DNA of 64,000 bases from Aphrophora alni. Lineage: Eukaryota > Arthropoda > Insecta > Hemiptera > Aphrophoridae. The notes beneath the pieces are model-generated. The model saw only the letters and a list, made by a program, of their open reading frames with translations, made no database searches and was not told where the DNA came from. The stretch covers positions 103,271,762 to 103,335,761 of the forward strand of contig OY740769.1 in NCBI GenBank assembly GCA_963513935.1, in the 5' to 3' direction. This document shows, piece after piece, positions 1 to 10,899 of the stretch (its first letter is position 1; each line of letters opens with the position of its first letter). The translations under genes were made by a program, and so were the position numbers.

Positions 1-2030
1 AGATGGAACAAATCTAAAGGATAATCAAGATTTCAGTAAAATATATTGTAGTAATTACTTTGATATTCAAGCGCTTTTACAAAGTTCCAATGATCAATCT
101 AAAATAACTGCCAATTTTGTACGTTTTCCAAAGGAGAATTTGATTTTCTTAATAATTATATAAATCTAGATAAAAACAAAAGGTACAACAATTTAATAAA
201 CTTTTTCAATTCATGGCAATTTTATTAACTGTTTAAATTTTAGGTGATTATTATTTTCGTTTTTATTTCACCCTTTAAAATTTATTAAAATTTGAACTCT
301 CAGCAGAATATTAAGTTTCGTACCTTCAATTAGACGTAATTTTGAAATTATCTTAATTCTGTAATTCCGAGTTACAGAATAGTGCTCCTCCATTAAATAT
401 AGCGTTAAACCTGCACTAGGACCTCGTTCTCTCTTATGACGTAATGACAACAGCCGCTGTCTCAAAACTCGCTCCAAGATAAATTTAAGCCGGCCGATAG
501 AAGGGGAATATTTTCTTGTTACTTCCCCTTCCATTTCTTTTTGCAGTAGTTGCATCATGGGATACTGATTTGTAAAGTTCCAAATATTTTTATTGGAGAT
601 GTGACCGTCTCCACTTCTTTTGACCAGCTGGAAACTCCGGCTGGCTGGAGACCGCGTACACTTTACCCGAATCTTGTCAGGATGGGCCAAGGAGTCGGGT
701 TAGGAAGCTAATGAACGCACGCAACGCAAGTGAAATTAAATGTTATATTTTATTTGATCGCCAAATTAGATTACAGAAATATTTATAATTTATAAAAAAG
801 ACATAACGGCAAGATAAATCCTTTATAGTAGCCGAAAAACATACCTTTTAATTTAGCTAGCACGTGGCCGAAAATGAACTGACCTCGTCCTGTAGCAGTC
901 TTCCTTCTCGCGGCTCTCGGAACAGACTCCCGCTCGGCTCGCTGGTTCAAGCCCTCCACTCCTCGTCTCTCCCCCCCCTTCTACGTAATCTTGCACTGCT
1001 CAACAAAATCGCAAGTGCCAATTCATATTTTATTATTTAGAATTCCTTTACATCCTAATTTATACTTATTAAAGTTTTGGTTTGGTGGGGTCCTTGGCTG
1101 GGCCACAGAGATAACCACCTAATTCTCAAGCTATGTCTTAAATACAATTGTCGAAAGATTAACGAAAGTCTGTATCTTTGTGATACAGCAAGACTATTTG
1201 ACTTTAGAATCAGAAAACTTTGGTTTTTTAAATATTTGGGGAATTTCCATGCTGTTGTAGTTGCACAAACAAACATTACCCCTTATGGATCTGACTCTTA
1301 TCAACTTAGACGGTATGTATATCCTGACTCGCCGTGTGTCCCGAAATACAAATCTGAATGACATATTTTATCATCATCTATTGTCAATTCAATTTGTTGC
1401 TGTAGTTAATGTGTATTTCCTTAATCTTTGTACTATTTGTTTCTAAACTTATTCTTTAAACTTCTATTTTTAGATATGGTAATTGAATCTCCAACTTACG
1501 TAAAGCTTTCTGTAGGGAGTTGGTCTTCTGCAAAGTCCAGCTCTTCAAATCTAATCACGAGAAACCACGAAAGCCTCTATTTTGAAATCACTGAGTTGAA
1601 TTAATGTTCTATAAATATCTACACCACAATGATTTAACACAATATACTAAATTTTTATCATTACTTAAATCTCTTCCTTAAAAATTAAAAACGCATTTCC
1701 AAACACTTTTTTATACTTTACGTTAACTGACCTGTATCTTAATTCCGTATCTTTATCGACCTGTATAAATGTAGAATAATCAACATATTTCCAAGGGTTT
1801 AAGAATTTAGTTGTGGTTTGTGTGTGTTTGGTTGTCTGTAAGGTTAAAGAGAGGGAAATGGAATTAATGTATATATTCTGAACACCAGTAACCTGAGGGA
1901 ATAAAGAACTCTCTTCTCTTTCAAAATAACTGCTAAATAAACTTGATTACGTCGTGATAGAATTACGTTAATGTGTTTCCAGCTTTGTAAGATTAGACAA
2001 TTAATAGTCAAACAATTTAGTAATGGATTT
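1..2030. other. Gene-poor left flank, part 1
   Basis: AT-rich non-coding sequence with a GC-richer stretch at about 400-1000, including a C-rich run near 970. The longest open frame (268-690, minus, about 140 codons) starts at a TTG rather than an ATG, and I recognise no family in it. The GC-richer part could be an old retroelement or a promoter region, but no terminal repeats or conserved motif were found. Nothing else can be supported here. Confidence 0.4.
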
Positions 2031-3386
2031 TGAAGTACATCAGTATTAGGTATCCAGACATCTTCAGTTGAAGTGAGGTATCCTTCTTGAATGGATCATT
2101 TATATACATACATATTCATACACATGTTAACATACTGCAATACGAGAATATATACACACACTTATACAAAAATATACTATGTTAAATATATCAATATATC
2201 AATTATTTTATCCATTAAGACTAAAAAATATTATACAGCATACAAAAAAAATTATTATGTAACAAAAAAAATTCCACTTTCATATTAATAAACATTAGAT
2301 ATATCGAATTATACAAATTATTTAACCCAAATCAAATAATAATTATATAAATCAAAATTAAGTATACAATTAATAAATTATTATCTTTCATAGTTTGGGG
2401 TTTCAAAATATTTATATTTGAAGCAATAGAACTACTGCTCTTGGTATTGGTTTTGTTTGCTTTTTCTAATACAAATATTTATCATGGATATTAATACGGC
2501 TTATTTATTTTATATTACGTTTAAATTTATCATAGCATGACTGAACAACCTCTGACATTTAAATTTAATATTAAATCAAACTAATTTTTAAAATTACATA
2601 TATCAACAACGAAAATTACATTATACAATTATTTTTTAATGACAAAAAAAGACAATTAATAACTACGATTATGTTGCACAAATATAAAACACTCACACAC
2701 GTGTTTATATTAATTCTTATAATTCTTCCATACACATGAGCTCATACACAAACAGCATAATTAAAATAATCAAATGTTTAAACATTATTTATCCACTTTT
2801 TATTAATGTCTTTAATATCTATCAATAACCTGGCTAAAACATTATTTGATTTCAATATTCATGTCTATACATTTAAGCTAGGAAATGTATGGCTATAGTG
2901 GCAGGAAAGTTGTGTATTAAAAGGTATGGAATTTTCGTCTTTATTACATAAAACAATATTTTTCTAACATTCCTTAATCCTTTAAGTTTCATTATTCCTA
3001 ATTTGAACCCTAATTTTCCCGTATTTTGCATACCATGAAATTATTTTACAAAACACTCCTGATCACTTCCCTAGCATAATATTTTAAACGTTTGTTTTAC
3101 AGCTGCAGTAACGACTTCTTAGAAATTCGTTTTTCAATATTTTGTTCATCTATGTCTTTTGATGCTTGATTAATTTGCTTAAGTATTTGTTCACCATCCC
3201 AAACCCCTCCTATAAATCTCCCAATGCAACTATGAACAAAGCTCTTTAAAATCGACAGCTCGGAATACTTTGTCAATAATATTTCTTTGAAACTGATGAG
3301 CACAGTTTAACTAAACGCTGTCGTTTCTGTTATTACCAGTCAGATTATCCCAATGTTCGTATCCTAGTTTCCGAAGATGTAATTAC
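2031..3386. other. Gene-poor left flank, part 2
   Basis: Very AT-rich sequence with low-complexity TACA/CATA stretches around 2090-2170. Parts of 2300-2620 resemble 48200-48500 in order and wording, for example a TTATATTTGAA block followed by a TTGGTATTGGTTTT-like block and then a TTAAATCAAACTAATTTT-like block. This suggests an old dispersed repeat. No gene is evident; the small open frames at 2091-2288 and 3097-3303 have no recognisable content. Confidence 0.35.
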
Positions 3387-3627
3387 ATCCTAACGTCATA
3401 TTAAATGTTGAGCTTGACTTATGAGAATAAATATACATTATAACAAACACACAGAACACAATTCTCATAAAAAATACGCTTAAGTATCAGACGCGTTTCA
3501 TTGACAACGTCGTCCTCTTCAGTGATACACGAGCTACACCAATCAAACTATAAGTTATACTTATACTTAGGCGTATTTTTTATGGGAATTGTGTTCTGTG
3601 TGTTTGTTATACTGTATCCTAACGTCA
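3387..3627. mobile_element. Small inverted-repeat element with hammerhead-like core
   Basis: Two 49-bp arms, 3439-3487 and 3563-3611, are near-perfect inverted repeats with two mismatches seen by eye. Outside them the 12-bp string ATCCTAACGTCA occurs in direct orientation at 3387-3398 and 3616-3627, extending to about 18 bp with one mismatch, like a target-site duplication or a terminal direct repeat. The interior contains a minus-strand hammerhead-like motif, listed separately. A related but shorter element lies at 23106-23245 in copy 1 of the large duplication. Short hammerhead ribozymes are known in Penelope-like elements and small non-autonomous retroelements of animals; assignment to that group is an inference. 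Confidence 0.6.
3484..3528 (-). ncRNA. Candidate type I hammerhead ribozyme motif
   Basis: Read on the minus strand from 3528 to 3484 the order is: stem I strand GTATCA, the box CTGAAGA (fits the CUGANGA core), a self-complementary stem II segment GACGACGTTGTC, then GAAAC, a very short stem III region, the GTC cleavage triplet, and TGATAC, which pairs perfectly with GTATCA. A very short stem III is the known form in Penelope-like elements. Three extra bases (AAT) lie between stem II and GAAAC, where the canonical fold has none, so the ribozyme may be weak or dead. This call rests on manual matching only. Confidence 0.5.
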
Positions 3628-5741
3628 GATTAATTCTGGTAATATAATAAAATTAATATCTCGGAAATTAGTCGTTAATTCCTTAATATTGTAAATATAG
3701 TGTACTCTATTTATTTAAGTAAACTATTTAATTTTTAATATGTTTGGTATTAAGAATTAAATGTTCATTTACACAAAAGTAAAGTGATAAGTTATAAAGG
3801 GAAATCACTTAATAATATTACATAAACCTTAATTTATGACATGAAATATGAGAAATCTAAAACTGTCTAAATAATTATACATTGTCCTGCTATGTAACTA
3901 GCTGGACAATGTCGATTTTATTTTCATTTTATTTTAGAGACTATACAGAAATGATTTTATGGTTTTAGATTAAATAATGCTACACATAGTGACTATGGAC
4001 CAACGATGAATTAAATTGAAAGTTGAATTGAATTATATTCGTGTTCTAGTTCAAAACTATGAGACGATACAGTATGTAATAACTGAGGTTGAATACGGTC
4101 AATACTATTTTAGTATGAATTCAATGTATTGTAGTAGACAATATGTTTAAATGGAAAGAGATGAGAATTTATGATATATATTGTTGTAGTAATCAAATGT
4201 AAAGTTGGTCGTTTTATCGGAATTATAGTTTAAAAATTTTTTAATTCATTTTGTATATTGGGTACAACTTAAATTGTCAGAAGTATATATTGACAACTGA
4301 AAAATGTCATAACTGGAAATTACACGATCATAATTTTAACACGTATTTAATTTAAAGCCGATTTACACAAATATGTTTCTGACAAGATACATTGTTATTA
4401 TCTATATATTATTCAAAGTGTTAAATGAGTTCACTTTTAATCTGCAATTACAAAAATCTGTGGTTTCATTATAACTTCTAAAACAATGAGAAATTATATT
4501 GTTAATTTAAACATACGAAATATTAATTAATATATTAAATAAATGATTATGTAATTAACTAAATTTTCGTTTAAGAGATGGTTAAAATTGATGTTCAATT
4601 ATAGTGTATAAATGTATGTCGTGTTCAAATAAGCAAAACGAGTGCACTTCGTGTTTGGAAGTTTGTACAAAAAAGAAAATCTAAAATATCTAAGTATCTT
4701 ATTAAATAGTGAATTGAACTGTACACCCTCTATAACAAAATTGAAATCTACAATAACATTAGGTATTCGTTTATTTGATTTTATTCGTGATATGTGTTGT
4801 CCCCAGATAAATACGCTCTCTGTACTATACACTTGTGCATAGCAGAATAGAGTGTTATATTGTATATTGGGGCATATAACATACATTGGATTTTTTTTTA
4901 TAACATTACAAAAAATGTTTTAAAAAAATAATTTTGTGAAAATCTAAACGTGAAGCATAATATCTGTGTTTCTTAAGTCTAAAAGTATTGCCATTACTAA
5001 ACAAGCTGTGATTCCATGACTAAGGAAAACAGTTAAAGAGCAAAACTTAGAAATGAAAAACTTTTTTGGTTCTTAAGACATGCAGAACTTTTCATATAAA
5101 AACTTTTAATTTTATAGCTACAGAAATTAACTTTTAATTTCTTTATTAATAAGAAATTACCGATGTTTTAAATGCTTAGATGATAAAAACTTATTTTTTT
5201 CAAATGTATAAGACGTTAAGAATGCTGACTTTGTGAAATTACTAAATATTCAAGAATACATTAAAATTGTTCAACTTCCTCCCTGCTATTTTCTTCTTTA
5301 TAATCGATGTTCTTGCTTTATTTTTATAATTTTTATCCATTGTGGAGTATATTGTTACCAGTAGTTTATACTTGGTTTTGTGTAAAAACGTTTGGCTTAG
5401 AAAGTTTTTTGTATGTTTGTTTTTGCTTTTCGTTGTTTGTATCATATAATACCATATCATATAGTGGGTTAATGTAGTTTTTACATAAGAATTAACTTTT
5501 ACTTGATATTCCCATAACTTTAAAAATATACTGAAATGTGTTGAGAGGTTTTCAAAGAAAATAAATCATAATTACCCATTTAGACAAAGAGAGCAAAAAC
5601 CGTATTTATTGATAATGTAATAGATTGTATTTTTATTACTGAAATAAATCAATTGTAATTAAATTGTTGTATAATATATGGAAGTCTAGTTATGAAAATG
5701 TAGTTCCACCGTTATTTAAAAAATTACAACTCAAAGTAATC

Positions 5742-5748
<7 letters not shown>
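3628..5748. other. Gene-poor left flank, part 3
   Basis: AT-rich sequence with no recognisable gene, repeat array or transposon end. The overlapping open frames at 4599-4886 and 4642-4842 lie on opposite strands of the same stretch and show no protein family signal. The 72-codon frame at 5242-5460 is lysine/asparagine-rich, as expected from AT-rich DNA. Confidence 0.4.

Positions 5749-5782
<34 letters not shown>
5749..5782. repeat. (TA)n microsatellite, left of gap
   Basis: Uninterrupted TA dinucleotide tract of about 17 units. It is followed within 11 bp by AACAAACAAAAGCTT and a T run ending in GACA (5793-5817), which then meets the gap. The same arrangement follows the second copy of the large duplication at 47472-47527. 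Confidence 0.9.
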
Positions 5783-5785
<3 letters not shown>

Positions 5786-5817
5786 TATATAAAACAAACA
5801 AAAGCTTTTTTTTGACA

Positions 5818-6017
5818 NNNNNNNNNNNNNNNNNNNNNNNNNNNNNNNNNNNNNNNNNNNNNNNNNNNNNNNNNNNNNNNNNNNNNNNNNNNNNNNNNNN
5901 NNNNNNNNNNNNNNNNNNNNNNNNNNNNNNNNNNNNNNNNNNNNNNNNNNNNNNNNNNNNNNNNNNNNNNNNNNNNNNNNNNNNNNNNNNNNNNNNNNNN
6001 NNNNNNNNNNNNNNNNN
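5818..6017. other. Assembly gap of 200 Ns
   Basis: Exactly 200 N characters. A round number like this is a conventional scaffolding spacer, so the true distance, and even the adjacency of the two sides, is unknown. It interrupts a LINE whose 3' end lies to the right. Confidence 0.97.
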
Positions 6018-6368
6018 TCAACTACAAGTAGACTTGCAAAGAGGCTACTTAGACCAAGCAAGAAACATACTGAAAAACTTATCTCTCTTAGAAGGGATAA
6101 CATGAGGTGGGTGGTTGGGCTTTTACCGAGCCACTGTCACCTCAGAAAACACCTACATAGGTTAGGGATTGCTGCAGAAAATATTTGCAGGAAATGTGGT
6201 TTGGATGAAGAGTCCGCAGAACACATTGTCTTAGAGTGTGAGGCGTTAGGACGAGCCAGGCTATACTCTCTAGGTCCTCCGGGGAAGGAGATGGAAACCA
6301 TCCTAGAGAACCCGATAGGTAGCATCTGTTCCTTCATAAGGATGACAGATATTACTGAGTGGGTGTAG
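6018..6368 (+). CDS. LINE ORF2 C-terminus, truncated by gap
   Basis: This is the 3' end of a non-LTR retrotransposon polyprotein, which in life combines endonuclease, reverse transcriptase and, in this type, often RNase H. The open frame runs in phase from the gap edge at 6018 through the first ATG (6102) to the TAG at 6366-6368, 116 codons. The visible protein has the LRWVVGLL-like block followed by a CxxC...H....C cluster (CRKCGLDEESAEHIVLEC), the classic C-terminal zinc-knuckle region of I-, R1- or Jockey-group LINEs. The ATG at 6102 is internal, not the start; everything upstream lies in or beyond the gap. An A-rich tail follows. It could be a live element's end or a 5'-truncated relic; the gap hides which. 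Confidence 0.85.
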   Translation, partial: STTSRLAKRLLRPSKKHTEKLISLRRDNMRWVVGLLPSHCHLRKHLHRLGIAAENICRKCGLDEESAEHIVLECEALGRARLYSLGPPGKEMETILENPIGSICSFIRMTDITEWV

Positions 6369-6456
6369 GATGGAACTTGGGGCGGCAAAAGACCTTCAGA
6401 TCGACGTCAGTGAGGCCTCTGACGGAGGTTATCACAGCCCAAAACAAAAAAAAAAA
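6369..6456 (+). mobile_element. LINE 3' UTR and A-rich tail
   Basis: About 70 bp of moderately GC-rich sequence after the ORF2 stop leads into an A-rich tail at about 6444-6456, after which the sequence changes character. A short 3' UTR with an A tail fits a retroposed LINE insertion and gives its right edge near 6456. The matching target-site duplication would lie left of the element, in or across the gap, and cannot be checked. Confidence 0.7.
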
Positions 6457-6839
6457 ATCATCGAGTCGCCGTTTTCACGGGTTTATCATACCACTTTTAT
6501 GATTATCGCCAAAGCACAATGCCGGAGATAATCTACCTGTAATACAGCACTTTTATTTTTCCACAAAAAAAGTGGGGTTCCAGTGTGTAACGGCAAGGTA
6601 CAGGAGCAAGAAGTGAAAGTTCCTTTCAGTTTCATCTTTTATAAAAGGTAATAACCATCTCTCAATCGGCTAAGTATGTTTTGAGATGGGTCAGAAGGTC
6701 CAGGGGGTCGTTGGCCACAATCAGGAAATTTTGGTTTCGTTTTAACTAAAATTATGTGTGTTTTTATGGTCACGTTCGGTCAGTGCAAGTCTTAACATTA
6801 TCCTGTTTCTCCTTTAGAGTTAAATTACTAATATTAATG
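6457..6839. other. Unique spacer between LINE and duplication
   Basis: Non-coding sequence, GC-richer than its surroundings around 6500-6720, not repeated elsewhere in the window. It is absent at the copy 1/copy 2 junction, so it lies outside the duplicated unit. I see no gene or element ends in it. Confidence 0.4.
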
Positions 6840-7191
6840 TATATATATATATAGATACGCAACTGTACCCTTTCTGAGGACTGTCCTTTTCTGATGACCA
6901 ACTCTTCAGAAAGGGGTCGGTTTTGTATAAATCCTCAGAAATGGGACATATGTGTACAGGCTTGCAACGCACCTCCGTTTTTCATTTCTTTAATGTTACT
7001 TACTCCTGTCATTAATTTCAGTCAAAAAATATTTAGGAATTTTAATATCTATATTTTTTGTTATTACAAGAACGATAAGTATGTCTTCAATTAAAGTATA
7101 TACTATTAGCCTGATAAATGTACACTTTTAACATAGAATTTATTTTTATAATGGATTAAAATTAGGATTTAAGTAGTTAAAAGTGTATTGA

Positions 7192-7252
7192 GGGCGGCAA
7201 CCACCCTTATATACATTAATATGGCCGGCGGCAACCACCCTTATATACATTG
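7192..7252. repeat. Two-unit minisatellite
   Basis: A GGCGGCAACCACCC block followed by TTATATACATT occurs twice in tandem with a period of about 30 bp. The pair is also in copy 2 (about 26069-26130), so it predates the large duplication. Confidence 0.8.
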
Positions 7253-7342
7253 AATTTTACGCGAGTTTTCTGGTTTATTACTGTTTTTATTTTACTTAGA
7301 TACAACATTATGATGAATCAAATTTCACAGTCTTATCTCATT

Positions 7343-7981
7343 TGTTTACATTTGCTATCTGATAATGTAATTAGTTTTTAATTGCACAGTGTTCCAAAAA
7401 AAATTATTTTTTTTTATACAAAAAATGATTTTATTTTGTGTACAATCCAAAACTAAGAAAAACTACAAGCTGTACTAAAACTGTTTATATTTAACAACGT
7501 AAACCATAGAAGACTACGGAAAGTATGTGTTTATGTTTAAATGTCCACCAAGAGCTACTTGACAATGTTCCAAACGAGTATAAACCGCATGTATTGCTTT
7601 ACTTTTAATTTCATCTCTAATTTTCTGTATTGCTAGTCGTATTTTTCTTTCAGGTTTCAGATTCGTAGGTCTATTATAGTAAACGTTTATTTTAATAGCC
7701 ACAAAGGAAATAAACTAAAGGATTTCAATCTGGAGATCTAGAGCGTCGTTCGATGGCCAATTCGCCCAATACATCTGTTGGGTAAAAGCTGGTGTAATTT
7801 TGCAATACTAGGGAATAATGAATGAGAATTCAGAACCTTTGGACTAAGAGTTAAAAACCAATTCACTTTGGAGTAGAAATAATTAATTCACCAAAATAAT
7901 TCTATAAAAAAATAATTTTAGGAACACTCTGTGAAGAAAATTTATATATTTAGTTACTTTATCAGATAGCAAATGTAAACA
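7343..7981. mobile_element. Mariner-like element relic with long TIRs, copy 1
   Basis: Roughly 80-bp imperfect terminal inverted repeats frame the element. The left starts TGTTTACATTTGCTATCTG; the right ends with its reverse complement at 7981, and both contain an inner CACAG...TGTTCC block followed by an A/T run. A minus-strand frame inside (7514-7702) matches the end of a Tc1/mariner-superfamily transposase. At about 640 bp it is far too short for a full transposase gene, so it is an internally deleted, non-autonomous copy. Confidence 0.65.
7514..7702 (-). pseudogene. Mariner-like transposase C-terminal fragment, frameshifted
   Basis: The frame reads RLAIQKIRDEIKSKAIHAVY then an R...C....GGH pattern, resembling the C-terminal tail of IS630-Tc1-mariner superfamily transposases, which commonly ends R..C.....GGHFEH. 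In this copy the last residues are altered by an indel after GGH. The counterpart in copy 2 (26366-26572) keeps GGHFEH, so the break arose after the duplication. The DDE catalytic part is absent. Confidence 0.6.
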
Positions 7982-8220
7982 GCTTTCAAAAGAGATGTCA
8001 CATGAATGTTTTTCTTGTGTTATGGCCGAGTTAATGAGATAAGACTTTGTAATGGGGAAAAGAATGTGGACTTTTTAGGAGTAATTGAAGGGGAAACATT
8101 AATATTTAAAAAAACGGGGGAAAAACGTTTAATATTTTTCGGAATACCCTGTATATGGAACCTAAGATTTGGCACTCCCTATAGATAGACCCAACCAAGA
8201 GCTTTCCATTAATGTGTCTA

Positions 8221-8424
8221 TTACCTTCCTACGCCAATTAGAAGCTGATATGTATTCCAATGCGCGATTTTTGAGACAGACTCTGTAGGCCTACATACGA
8301 CAGACTCCAAACATTTTTTTAGATTCAAAACGGATTTATCAGTAAATTTTATTTTTTCACCTTCATCATAACTTGCTCTGTAAAAAAGAGTAAAGAGGTA
8401 AACTAAAATCGTTTCAACGTACAA
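8221..8424 (-). other. Unassigned open frame, conserved in both copies
   Basis: A 67-codon minus-strand frame whose translation is unchanged in copy 2 (27094-27297). No family is recognised. Unchanged translation over 200 bp is expected by chance between such similar copies, so this is weak evidence for coding. It probably belongs to a transposable element, since the adjacent sequence (about 8090-8165) contains ACAGGGTATTCCGAAAA when read on the minus strand, a string like a mariner inverted-repeat end. Confidence 0.2.
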
Positions 8425-9159
8425 ACACGCGGTCAGTTCGCGTTTTCCGTTTGTAGCCCTACCTTTTGTGGTAACGTCACGGAAGTTACCACGGTGTTTC
8501 TGTAATGCGCGGAGATAATTTAGGGGGTGCTTATAAGGGTTTAAATTTAAAAGAAGTTCCTATAAACACATATTAGGTAACGCTTCTTTTACCAACTATC
8601 CGCCATTTTGTATTTTTGTTACTAAATAATTTATATCTCTAGAACAGTACGACCAATTGAGTAGTAATTTTGCACGATACTCATCAATATGCTCTAGTTT
8701 GAAAAAAAAAATAATCTGTTTAACACCCATATTTTATGCTTGTATAACTAATAAGGACAGAAAAGTTTTAGGGTTAATCCACAGCATGGCAAACATACCT
8801 TAAACCATTTAGCTAGTTATAAATTGCCTTAAAGTAATCCGTTTCATAATGACGGTAATTTAAAATATATCTACATTAAAATTAGTTCCTATTATTTATC
8901 GATTTTATAAATAATAAATATTTCACATTCATTGTGAATATAAGTAACATAAACATAAATAGTGAGTACCTGTAATAAATGAATAGTCTGACACAGCCAT
9001 ATTAAACAATAACCGTAAAATTAAATATATTCAAATACATATCGTTTCATAGTGCTACAACTATAAAAAAATAAATTTTGATATTAAGAGAGAGGAAGGT
9101 AACCTATAAAGAAAAGATATGATAAGGAAGACATTGTGAACCTAAAATAAGAGTGTAAA

Positions 9160-10640
9160 CAAAGACCAACTCCCATAACGCATAAACCGCAATTTTTGTA
9201 GATGTCGACCAACAAGTTTTGTTCGGGACTCTTGAGAAAAATTAGATCAAAATCATTTGAACCGATAAGTCAAAAATCGCATGAACTTTTAGGCTCCAAT
9301 CTCAACAATTTTCAAGGTATCAACTTCAACTTTGGTTTTCTAATAAAACATAAACAAGTTAATGTATATACAAAGTTTTAAGCAAATAGAAAAAAATAGT
9401 TGAAAGTAAGAATTGGTATATGCACGGATTTTCCCGTCGGTACTACACAAAATTTTATCATTCCCAAAATTTTGAGATATTTAATCCAACCTTGGAATGC
9501 AAGTTACTCTGCATGTGTACCTAGTTTCAAGTCATATTAAATTTTTATTTTTTAATGGAACAAAAACCATAAATACACAGATATCCAATCTAACATGGAG
9601 ATAATACACTTTTGCAAAAAAAAAGTAAGTACATGGATTCCGTAGAAGAGTTCGAGATCTATAAAGGTGTAAAAATAGATTCATCTAATATCCCCAATGA
9701 CAAACTATCCTTTAAATCAAATCTAATTTATGATGTCGTAAGCATCTAGAAAGACAGCATGATAAACAAACGTCATACTAGACCACCACGATAGATAACA
9801 GAGAAGGCAGGGAGTATCTGTGCCTACAGCAATAATTCCGCAGTTTAGATTTGCCGGGTATTGGCCATGCACGCGATATTTCGGCCAAAATAACTGTTTG
9901 TGCTGTTAACGGTTTTACGTTGTGTTGTGTTTTTAGTGTTTTATTGTTATGTGACGACCTCTAATAAGTGATTTGACCATTTTGTGCGGCCTGATGATGG
10001 AAACCTAGTGTAGTGTAGTGATGGAAACCGCGATAGCCTTTATGTCTTGAGGTGAGTAATTAGATACAAGACAATATACTATAGAATATAATTTTTCATA
10101 GGCCTATACTCATAATCACTTTAATGACGGTGGTCAAGGTTCATTTTTGTTTTTTGTCAACTATTCCAGAACGGTAATACTTTTTCCTCGTAATTTTGAA
10201 AACGAAATAGGGCCATTAATCTTAGCATAATTTTAAAATTTGAACTAAACCGTGTTTGATAAATTACGCGTTTTATATCAATCCCAAGACCAATGGTTTT
10301 TCGTTATTTCCCATAACCGATACCGATTAACGATTTCCGATAACACATGAACCGGAATTTCTGTAGATGTCGACCAATACGTTTTGTTTGGCTTGAGAAA
10401 ATTTTCATCAAAATCATTTGAGCCTGCCTTTGAGAAAACTGTAAATTTGCGGTGGGTATTAGGAAACTGCATGAATTTATAGGCTGCAATTTCAACAATT
10501 TTCAAGGTATCGACTTCAATTTTGGTTTTATAATAAAACATATACTAGTTAACCTAAAATTTTGAGATAATTACTACAACCTTGCAATACAAGTCATATC
10601 TTAAATATGTTTTTAATTGAACCGGAAGAATCATTTTTAT
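9160..10640. repeat. Old internal duplication (about 9160-9560 and 10270-10640)
   Basis: Two diverged direct repeats share, in the same order, a TAGATGTCGACCAA block, a block near ATCAAAATCATTTGA, CAACAATTTTCAAGGTATC, a TAATAAAACATA block and AAAATTTTGAGATA. They are clearly less similar to each other than the two big copies are. Both are present in copy 2 (about 28040-28430 and 29150-29520), so this event came first. The minus-strand open frames at 10278-10541 are likely by-products; no protein family is recognised. Confidence 0.7.
9820..10056 (+). other. Possible 5' exon with strong splice donor
   Basis: A locally GC-richer stretch ends in TTGAG followed by GTGAGTAATT, an excellent splice donor match. 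Short frames starting at the ATGs upstream close quickly, so if transcribed this would be an untranslated first exon of a plus-strand transcript. No downstream exon could be linked. The same arrangement is kept in copy 2 (to about 28925). Confidence 0.2.
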
Positions 10641-10899
10641 TTTCAGTACCAGGGGTATATTTAGCGCTAATTACTGGCTTTAATGTATAATATTTTCTCT
10701 ATGGGTTGTCAAAACTCGGTACACTAATAATAATACACTTACCAATAAATATGTATACCTATTTTCAGTTGTTACCATGGGCATTTTCTAAAATAGATAT
10801 TGTAATGCGTTCGGATAGTGCCGTCGGTAATGCAACAATTCAAGCAGTGATTAGCTCTATTTTAAAAATATTGATAATATCGACTTGAAATTCGGTACA

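Noticed and set aside
268..690. 140-codon minus-strand frame as a gene
   Set aside because: It starts at TTG with a stop shortly upstream, matches no family I know, and lacks supporting splice sites or a second copy. Kept only as a note in the left-flank entry.
5690..6105. Frames spanning the gap on both strands
   Set aside because: Most codons are N; only the plus frame right of the gap (6018-6368) has real content.
7192..7252. CRISPR-like repeat pair
   Set aside because: Only two adjacent units with no spacers in an animal genome; it is a minisatellite.
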